DNA of 64,000 nt. Origin: an uncultured Aquimarina sp. Its GTDB lineage: Bacteria; Bacteroidota; Bacteroidia; Flavobacteriales; Flavobacteriaceae. Numbering within the stretch: the stretch's first letter is position 1; the number at the start of each line of letters is the position of its first letter. This document shows positions 57,513 to 64,000 of this stretch, one piece after another. The notes beneath the pieces are model-generated. The model did not search any database. It saw nothing but the letters and a program-made list of their open reading frames with translations, and had not been told where the DNA came from. A program made the position numbers and the translations under genes. The stretch is from positions 1 to 64,000 of the forward strand of contig CANLRN010000011.1 in NCBI GenBank assembly GCA_947493495.1, read 5' to 3'.

Positions 57513-58448
57513 TTAAAAAGGGAGGTTTTCAAGATCTACATTTCCTCCAGATAGGAGGATGCCTGTTTTTTTTGCAGCAAATTTTTCTTTTTCCCGCAAT
57601 ACAGCAGCAAAAGGGACAGCACTAGAGGGTTCGATAATAATTTTCATGCGTTCCCAGAGTAATTTCATAGCTGCTATAATCTCTTGTTCTTCTACTCTAA
57701 TAATTTTAGAAACGTGCTCTTGTATGATCGGAAAATTGATATCACCTAGTTGTGTTTTTAAACCATCGGCGATTGTAGTTGTGGTTTTATTAGTTTCTAT
57801 CTTTCCATTTTTTAGAGAGCGGTATGCATCATCTACAGAAAATGGTTCTGCTCCAATAACTGAACAGTTTTTTTGATAATGATAAGTCGCTAATGCTGTA
57901 CCAGCAATAAGTCCACCACCACCCACAGGAGTTATAATGTAATCTAAGTCAGGTTGTTCTTCTAATAGTTCTATAGCTGCAGTTCCTTGTCCAAGAATTA
58001 CATCTAAGTTGTTTGATGGATGTAAAAAAGTAGCTCCTTTTTCTTGTTGAATCTGTGTAGCCGTTGATTCTCGATCTTGTAGAGTAGGAGGGCATTCTAT
58101 AATTTCTCCACCATAATTTCTTACAGCATCTTTTTTTACTTGTGGAGCATTGGAGGGCATAACAATATAAGCTTTTACACTAAGACTCTGTGCTGCCAGT
58201 GATAGCGCCTGCGCAAAATTGCCAGACGAATGTGTTACGACACCTCTGGATCGTTGATCTTCTGATAATCGTAGAATAGCATGAGTAGCTCCTCGCATCT
58301 TAAAGGCTCCCATTCTTTGTAAATTTTCACATTTAAAATAAAGTTGAGTTCCAGACAATTTATTGAGTAGGCTTGATACCAATACGGGTGTTCTATGGAT
58401 ATAAGGCCTTATTTGTTTGTGGCAGTTCTTAAGATCCTGTTGTGTCAT
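57513..58448 (-). CDS. Threonine/serine dehydratase-like PLP enzyme
   Basis: A fold-type II PLP enzyme that removes ammonia from threonine or serine, or racemises serine. 311 aa without a regulatory ACT domain. The PLP lysine is Lys50 in AFKMRGA. The substrate loop is VVTHSSGNFAQALSLAAQ and the Gly-rich phosphate loop is ITPVGGGGLIAGTA, with LLSGGNVDLENLPF near the end. The short length fits catabolic threonine dehydratase or serine racemase rather than biosynthetic IlvA. Single gene. Confidence 0.88.
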   Translation of the reverse strand: MTQQDLKNCHKQIRPYIHRTPVLVSSLLNKLSGTQLYFKCENLQRMGAFKMRGATHAILRLSEDQRSRGVVTHSSGNFAQALSLAAQSLSVKAYIVMPSNAPQVKKDAVRNYGGEIIECPPTLQDRESTATQIQQEKGATFLHPSNNLDVILGQGTAAIELLEEQPDLDYIITPVGGGGLIAGTALATYHYQKNCSVIGAEPFSVDDAYRSLKNGKIETNKTTTTIADGLKTQLGDINFPIIQEHVSKIIRVEEQEIIAAMKLLWERMKIIIEPSSAVPFAAVLREKEKFAAKKTGILLSGGNVDLENLPF

Positions 58449-58585
58449 ATGGTATAATATTAGTTTATAAAATTATGTCATTTAGTATCTGGTCAGAACT
58501 AAATACTTTTCTATAGATTAGTATAAGTGCAATTTACTCCAAAAGGTAAATGTACACAGAAAGCAGCATATAACGTATGACTAAA

Positions 58586-58616
58586 AAAATCCAATCATAT
58601 TGCTACAATTGGATTT
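58586..58616 (-). terminator. Terminator of dnaN
   Basis: Stem AAAATCCAAT / ATTGGATTTT with a 12-base loop. Read on the minus strand it ends in a T-run, 33 bases after the dnaN stop. Confidence 0.8.
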
Positions 58617-58648
58617 TCATAATTTGACTGGTTAGATAGTTGTAATTT

Positions 58649-59770
58649 TTATTCGTTATTGAGCATTACTGGCATGACAAGCATGGTTACAGTTTCTCCT
58701 TCATCTAATCCTTCTGTTGGAGTTAATATACCAGCTCGGTTAGGTAATGACATTTCTAATTGTACATCTTCTGTGTTTAGGTTATTAAGCATTTCGCTTA
58801 AGAATCTAGAATTGAACCCTATCTGCATATCATCTCCTTGATAGCCACAAGTAAGACGCTCTTCGGCTTTATTAGAATAATCGATATCCTCTGCAGATAT
58901 GTTTAATTCTGCACCAGCAATCTTTAACCGAACCTGATGAGTAGTTTTATTAGAGAATATAGAAACTCTACGTACAGAGTTTAAGAACTGCGTACGGGCT
59001 ATCGTTAATTTATTTGGGTTTTCTTTTGGTATAACTGCTTCGTAGTTTGGATACTTGCCATCAATGAGTCTACAAATAAGCTGAGTCTCATCAAAGGTAA
59101 ACTTGGCATTTGCTTCATTATATTCGATTAGTACTTCTGTATCACTACCTGCTAAAATTCCTTTTAATAAGTTAAGAGGTTTTTTGGGCATAATAAACTC
59201 TGCAGCTTGAGATGCTTTTATATCTTCTCGCGAGTATTTTACTAGTTTATGGGCATCAGTAGCAACAAATGTTAGACTTTCTGTGGAGAATTGAAAAAAT
59301 ACGCCACTCATCACAGGTCTTAGATCATCGTTACCTGTTGCAAAAATGGTTTTACTTATAGCAGTAGCTAGGATATCACCTATTAATGTCGTGGCACTAG
59401 GATCTTCTAGTTCTACTGCCTTAGGAAATTCTTCACCATCAATATATGCTAATGCATATTTACCGTGATTAGAGCTGATTTCTATGGTGTTTTTATCTCC
59501 TACAACAAAAGTTAACGGTTGCTCAGGAAAAGTTTTTAGAGTTTCCAACAGCAACTTAGCTGGTACAGCAATTACACCTTTATCAGACGATTCTACATTT
59601 AATTTTGTAGACATAGTGGTCTCTAGATCAGATGCAGATACCATTAATGAATTGTTATCTAATTCGAATAAGAAATTATCTAAGATAGGTAGTGTGTTAC
59701 TGTTATTTATAACTCCGCCTAATATTTGTAATTGTTTTAGTAAATAAGAACTGGATACTATGAACTTCAC
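58649..59770 (-). CDS. dnaN: DNA polymerase III beta sliding clamp
   Basis: The ring-shaped clamp that holds the replicase on DNA. 373 aa: KFIVSSSYLLKQLQILGGVI (GTG start), then NTLPILDNFLFELDNNSLMV, three repeats of the clamp fold, and the C-terminal hydrophobic end with VTMLVMPVMLN, which lines the partner-binding pocket. It stands apart from dnaA and gyrB, as is usual in Bacteroidetes. A clear terminator follows. Confidence 0.95.
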   Translation of the reverse strand: MKFIVSSSYLLKQLQILGGVINNSNTLPILDNFLFELDNNSLMVSASDLETTMSTKLNVESSDKGVIAVPAKLLLETLKTFPEQPLTFVVGDKNTIEISSNHGKYALAYIDGEEFPKAVELEDPSATTLIGDILATAISKTIFATGNDDLRPVMSGVFFQFSTESLTFVATDAHKLVKYSREDIKASQAAEFIMPKKPLNLLKGILAGSDTEVLIEYNEANAKFTFDETQLICRLIDGKYPNYEAVIPKENPNKLTIARTQFLNSVRRVSIFSNKTTHQVRLKIAGAELNISAEDIDYSNKAEERLTCGYQGDDMQIGFNSRFLSEMLNNLNTEDVQLEMSLPNRAGILTPTEGLDEGETVTMLVMPVMLNNE

Positions 59771-60006
59771 CCGTTTAAAATTTTGTGATTAAAACTGCTT
59801 TTCTTGCTACTAGAATATATAGCTATAGCAAATATAAATGTAATCTATAAAGATAGTGGTAAGCTAAAACTATAGTTATTAACAAAGAAGAAGGAGTTAT
59901 CGACCATTTTGCAGCCAATTGTAAAAACCTTAAATAAGTTCTTTAAGTAATCTTTGCTTTTATGATCATGAAACATAGTTTACAGCTATTAGCTGATGAT
60001 ATAATC

Positions 60007-60582
60007 TTATGACATATCTTTATCCATCAACTTGTCTGTATAATGGGCTTTATGTTTAGGTTGTGCAAAACGCTGCTCGTTAAATACCTTAGAATTACCC
60101 TTTGCAATAGATAATGAATCCCAATGCGTATCATTTATCATTTTACCGAGATATACAATTTGTCCAATATGGTATGAGTAGTGCGCCAATTGTCTATTGA
60201 TGGCATCGGTAATACTATGTTCAATATTGCGGATGTAGATTGCCTGATAAAAATTATCTTCGTTGATACTATTTAAAGCATCAAAAAGACATTGCCAGCC
60301 ATCATTCCATTTATCAATTAACTCCTCTCTGGTTTTGATGTCATCTTCGAATTCTTCATCACGTTTTCTCGATTGTTTTTCTCCATCTGTAGTTAAAAAA
60401 TCTGTCCATCGGGATTTCATATTTCCCCATAAATGTTTTACAATAATGGCGATGCTATTACTAGTGGTGTTGTATTGCCAAAACAATTTCTCATCACTTA
60501 CTTGATCCATAGTTTTTTCACCTAAGGATTTATAGTACAAAAACTGTTTTCTAACACCTTCTATATATACTGTTGGCTTCAT
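60007..60582 (-). CDS. DUF1572 / DinB-like protein
   Basis: A four-helix-bundle protein of the DinB superfamily, usually binding a metal through three His: VKHLWGNMKSRWTDFLTTDG, RQLAHYSYHIGQIVYLGKMI, with His52 (KHLWGN) and the HYSYH pair in the right places. The family includes thiol-dependent enzymes; the substrate is unknown. 191 aa, full length, cytoplasmic. Single gene. Confidence 0.85.
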   Translation of the reverse strand: MKPTVYIEGVRKQFLYYKSLGEKTMDQVSDEKLFWQYNTTSNSIAIIVKHLWGNMKSRWTDFLTTDGEKQSRKRDEEFEDDIKTREELIDKWNDGWQCLFDALNSINEDNFYQAIYIRNIEHSITDAINRQLAHYSYHIGQIVYLGKMINDTHWDSLSIAKGNSKVFNEQRFAQPKHKAHYTDKLMDKDMS

Positions 60583-60664
60583 ATCTTGTGCTTAAAAAAT
60601 ATATATGAGCATATCTATATATCTCATATGCGTGATATATTTTTTTACTATGCTAAAATACAAC

Positions 60665-60851
60665 TTTATTAGTGAAACTCTGATTTGAAAAGTTGCGTAG
60701 CAATACCTTCAAATTAGATAGTTGAACTAATCTCGCTGTTTACTGAACTAGTTTCAGTATCTAGCGGGATCTCAGGTTTAATACCTCTAAGTTTGCTTCG
60801 GAATCTTAAAAAATATTTTCAGTTGAATGCCTCGTGAACCTGCTCCGAGGG
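60665..60851. repeat. Structured intergenic repeat, copy 2
   Basis: Matches 37577-37717 from TTTATTAGTGAAACTCTG to CTCGTG..CCGAGG, with about 45 bp extra in the middle (around 60790-60830). The same stem-loops are kept, including compensating changes in CTGATTTGAA. No ORF. The remaining gap around it holds no gene. Confidence 0.75.
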
Positions 60852-60951
60852 AGTTCATTCAAGATATAGATATGGCAACTATATAAGGTTGGATGATAAT
60901 GATCGCTAGCATCCATATAGTAATATCATAGTATACATGAATGAAGAATAG

Positions 60952-63351
60952 TTACTTTTGGTATTTTTTCTTGCGTATAAAAGAAAAAAGAAAACCAAAA
61001 ATTCCTAGGGCTATTAGTGGAATAATTAGATTGATAATTTGCCAAAAAGTTTTATTAGCGACTACTTTTTCTATGTTTAGAAAGGAGATATTCACCTCTT
61101 TTCCTCTTACACTTATAATACCAGAATCATCTAAGAGAAAATTTACTGTATTGAGTAAAAATTCCTTATTGCCATATTGTAGATTCATATATGGGTCGTA
61201 TCCAAGAGTAACAGGTTTTCCTTTTCTCATGCTATTTTTGATTACATCTCCATCTGCAACAATGACCATTTTAGTGGCTGTACTGATATCTTTTTGTTGC
61301 TCTAATTTTAAGGGTTTTATCCTGTCTTTATATGCAGATTTAAAACTGCCTTCTAATAAAACAGCTAGATTATGATTACCTGTTTTATAGGTAGTTATAT
61401 CAGGTTTTTGTCCAATAATTGTATTGAGGTTATACTCTTTTGGGATACCTTCTAGTTTTGACTTATCAGAACTGGTAAGTAGTATGGTTTTGTCTACAGT
61501 ATTTTTTAAGGTATCAATCTGATTAGAAAATTCAAATTTTACAGACTCTATGTTTTTAACGATTGGGTGATTAGAAGTGCTTTTAGTCAGCGATGCATAG
61601 AACCAACGATAAGGTGTAAATTGTGTGTTATTTCCTTCTCCAGAAGCTAACATAATAGGAGCAGAGTATAAATCATTAACGATAACAGGATTGATACGGA
61701 CACCATAAGAAAATAAAAGATCTCCTAATTTTAAGTCCTGAACAAAGGCAATAGCCGATCCATTAGATATTGGTTTAAAAAGACTGTCTAGTTCCATGCC
61801 TACAGATTCTAGCATCCAGAGTGATTTGCCACCATTCATAGTATATTGATCTAAAACATATTTTTCTTTTTCAGAAAAAACTTGTGTAGGTTTGGCATTA
61901 ATGATCATATCAAATCGCTGTAAATCTTTTAATGTTTTTTCTGGATTAGATGCTACAGAATCTAGAGTAAATGCGCCAACAAAATAATATTCTTGTAGGG
62001 TTTTTATGAAATCAGCTATTTTTGCATCTGGTAGCTGTCCATTTCCTTTGAGAACTGCTATTTTTTGTTTTTTTGGATGGATTAATTTCTTTAGCGCATC
62101 GACAAATATATATTCTAATTGTTGGATAGAATTATTTACTCGTTCTTCTGTTGTAGCACCTAGCGTATTTTTGACTAATGAGACCTTTACCGTTTTATTT
62201 TGGTAATTGATAATAGCCCATGGAATTACAGTTTCGATCTCTGTTTTACCACTTTCCTGTACACTTACCTCCATAGGAGTGAGTCCTAATCGTTGAAGTT
62301 CTTCTAATGTTTCTTTTCTAAACTCCTCTTCTTCGATAGGATTTGTAAATGCAAATTGAACGCTAGGATTAATAGAAGTAAACTCTTCTAATAATTGTTT
62401 AGTTTCGGTTTGTAACCTTCTAAATTCTGAAGGAAAATCTCCTTCGAGTAATACATCAATTGTAACAGGAGTTTTGACTTCATTAATCAAAGATTTAGTT
62501 GCAGTGGAGATTGTATAGCGTTGATCATTAGTAAGATCAAAACGATTGTAAGCAGTATTAGCAATAAAATTAAGTACTACAGATCCTAAAATTGCAATTG
62601 CCGAATGCGTAATTATAGCTTTTATGTTTTTTTTCTGAAGTGCTATAATTGTTAAAAAAACAAATACACTGACAATACTAATAAAATATACAACATCTCT
62701 AGTATCAATAATACCTTGACTGATACGCTCATAATGTAATTGCATTCCTATTTGTTCAATTGTGTAGCCAGCAGTTCCTAACAATTGATAATCAGCAATA
62801 CTACTAAAACCAAAATACCATAGAAAACAAAGAAATATAGCTACTAAAAATGCTACTATCTGATTATTGGTAATTGAAGATGCAAAAACTCCAATAGCAG
62901 TATAAGATGCGCCAAGTAATATTAAGGCTATATATGAACCAATGATACTACCCGAATCAATATTACCAATTGGCTTGCTCAGCTGATATATCGTAAGTAT
63001 ATATAATAAGCTGGGTAATATGGCAATGCATATTAGTATAAAGCTTCCGAGATATTTTCCAAGTACTAATTTCCATAATTGAATAGGTTTAGTAAGTAAC
63101 AGCTCTAATGTACCTTGTTTTTTCTCTTCAGAGATGCTACGCATTGTAATTGCCGGAATTAGTAATAATAAGATCCAAGGAGCAATAAAAAAGAAAGGAG
63201 ATATATCAGCAAAACCACTGTCAAGAATATTGAATTGCCCTTTAAAAACCCATAGAAAAAGACCATTAAGTAATAAAAATACACCTATCGTTAAATACCC
63301 TACTGCAGAAGTAAAAAAAGTATTTATTTCTTTTCTAATGATTGGAAACAT
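60952..63351 (-). CDS. Fused gliding-motility ABC permease/auxiliary protein GldF-GldG
   Basis: In F. johnsoniae gldF and gldG are separate genes whose products form an ABC transporter needed for gliding (with GldA). Here one 799-aa frame carries both. Residues 1-240 are an ABC-2 permease with about six membrane helices (FTSAVGYLTIGVFLLLNGLF, EKKQGTLELLLTKPIQLWKL). From about 245 a GldG-type auxiliary part begins with a helix and NRFDLTNDQRYTIS, continues through LKGNGQLPDAKIADFIKTLQ, and ends with a last helix (IINLIIPLIALGIFGFLFSF). No stop or restart is visible at the join. Confidence 0.88.
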   Translation of the reverse strand: MFPIIRKEINTFFTSAVGYLTIGVFLLLNGLFLWVFKGQFNILDSGFADISPFFFIAPWILLLLIPAITMRSISEEKKQGTLELLLTKPIQLWKLVLGKYLGSFILICIAILPSLLYILTIYQLSKPIGNIDSGSIIGSYIALILLGASYTAIGVFASSITNNQIVAFLVAIFLCFLWYFGFSSIADYQLLGTAGYTIEQIGMQLHYERISQGIIDTRDVVYFISIVSVFVFLTIIALQKKNIKAIITHSAIAILGSVVLNFIANTAYNRFDLTNDQRYTISTATKSLINEVKTPVTIDVLLEGDFPSEFRRLQTETKQLLEEFTSINPSVQFAFTNPIEEEEFRKETLEELQRLGLTPMEVSVQESGKTEIETVIPWAIINYQNKTVKVSLVKNTLGATTEERVNNSIQQLEYIFVDALKKLIHPKKQKIAVLKGNGQLPDAKIADFIKTLQEYYFVGAFTLDSVASNPEKTLKDLQRFDMIINAKPTQVFSEKEKYVLDQYTMNGGKSLWMLESVGMELDSLFKPISNGSAIAFVQDLKLGDLLFSYGVRINPVIVNDLYSAPIMLASGEGNNTQFTPYRWFYASLTKSTSNHPIVKNIESVKFEFSNQIDTLKNTVDKTILLTSSDKSKLEGIPKEYNLNTIIGQKPDITTYKTGNHNLAVLLEGSFKSAYKDRIKPLKLEQQKDISTATKMVIVADGDVIKNSMRKGKPVTLGYDPYMNLQYGNKEFLLNTVNFLLDDSGIISVRGKEVNISFLNIEKVVANKTFWQIINLIIPLIALGIFGFLFSFIRKKKYQK

Positions 63352-63407
63352 AGATAATTGACCGTTTTTTATTGATAGTTATTGACTTATTATTAAGTAA
63401 ATATAAG

Positions 63408-63698
63408 TTATTCACACACTCTTTTTGCACTCCAAGCTTCTGGCTTTTGACTAAACTTATTTTTTGTATTAGCCCAAACTTCTCTAAATAACGTAGAGTT
63501 CCGATAGTTATTGAGATGCGCCTCAGATTCCCAATGGCTGTATGTAAAAAATTGATTAGTATAGTGTGTATCTCTAACTAATTTTAGATGAGAACACCCC
63601 TCATAATTCCGTATTTTATCTTTGACTAGCTTGAAATTATCCAGAAAAGCATCAATTTCTTCTGGTTTAAATCCCATTTTTACAATTCGTATGATCAT
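63408..63698 (-). CDS. ABM-type monooxygenase-like small protein
   Basis: 96 aa with the ferredoxin-like pattern of the antibiotic biosynthesis monooxygenase (ABM) family: MIIRIVKMGFKPEEIDAFLD, CSHLKLVRDTHYTNQFFTYS, HWESEAHLNNYRNSTLFREV. In flavobacteria such proteins are usually annotated as putative quinol monooxygenase; some are heme-degrading, but the key Asn/Trp pattern cannot be confirmed here. It lies 56 bp upstream of gldFG on the same strand, so co-transcription is possible. Confidence 0.75.
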   Translation of the reverse strand: MIIRIVKMGFKPEEIDAFLDNFKLVKDKIRNYEGCSHLKLVRDTHYTNQFFTYSHWESEAHLNNYRNSTLFREVWANTKNKFSQKPEAWSAKRVCE

Positions 63699-64000
63699 TT
63701 TATCAATTTCAATGTGTGAGCCATATAGAATTTGGCAAAGATGTAAATCTACAAAGTTTTTTGTTTACTCAAGAGAATGGCTGTATTGAAGTACAATTAA
63801 ACGTGTATTTAGATAAGAAGTTTGCATTGTATAGATGATCTGGACAGAAATGAAGAAAACAGCTTACTTTTTGTAAAGCATTAACCTTAATATTTCCTTT
63901 ATTTTTGATAATAGTAATTTTATGTGCTATCAAAATCTTATAACAATATTAACAAATTAGTTTCTTTCGGAGATATTTATACTATTGAGTTTTTTATTAC
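63699..64000. other. Gene-free end of the window
   Basis: 302 bp with no ORF I would support and no hairpin of note. It probably holds the promoter of the 63408-63698 gene and the start region of the next gene beyond the window. Confidence 0.4.

Overview
The window is AT-rich chromosomal DNA from a member of the Bacteroidetes, almost certainly a marine gliding Flavobacteriaceae bacterium (Aquimarina-like, but the genus is inferred only from gene style). Supporting signs are a fused gldF-gldG gliding gene, a Bacteroidetes-type (subtype iii) type VI secretion system (T6SS), many lipoproteins with short Cys-ended signals, a SusC/TonB-type receptor, a 6S-type RNA after zapA, and TTG/TAnnTTTG promoters. 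No tRNA, rRNA, CRISPR, prophage or transposase was found.

Layout. 1-2807: end of a LytTR regulator, a secreted repeat protein and a lipoprotein esterase. 2900-7600: a scrambled accessory patch with small double-glycine-leader, Cys-rich peptides (three intact, one without a start, one truncated leader), an LRR lipoprotein, a chimeric copy of its tail, and hairpin elements. 8678-16409 (minus strand): a T6SS spike/cargo operon reading vgrG, unknown, a 1151-aa PAAR-like giant protein, and two unknowns. 16914-21680: lipoproteins, small membrane proteins and an Smr protein. 21910-27249: cysteine desulfurase, TonB-dependent receptor and M23 peptidase. 27431-30352: a coiled-coil protein, zapA, 6S-like RNA, RNase Y and an unknown. 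30675-43461: ClpC, GyrA, a TPR protein, a BNR-repeat protein, a DUF72 protein and others. 43684-49938: a His-rich secreted protein, a DEAD-box helicase, and tssH-tssB-tssC. 50287-57103: three divergent lipoproteins and a histidine kinase/response regulator pair. 57513-63698: a threonine dehydratase-like enzyme, dnaN, a DinB-like protein, GldFG and a small monooxygenase-like protein.

How it fits together. The T6SS parts are split: the sheath and its unfoldase (tssB, tssC, tssH) sit about 30 kb from the VgrG/PAAR-like spike and its cargo genes. The spike operon and the neighbouring patch of Cys-rich peptides, LRR fragments and duplicated gene tails look like the competition-related, fast-changing part of the window. 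The remainder is mainly housekeeping: division, RNA decay, topology, proteostasis and replication clamp.

A second theme is small non-coding repeats. At least four families of palindromic intergenic elements (about 75-185 bp, without ORFs) recur here. The best is a 163-164 bp element present four times, and one further hairpin can be compared with an apparent unoccupied copy of its site. Products of unrecognised genes are described by visible features only; no database search was possible.
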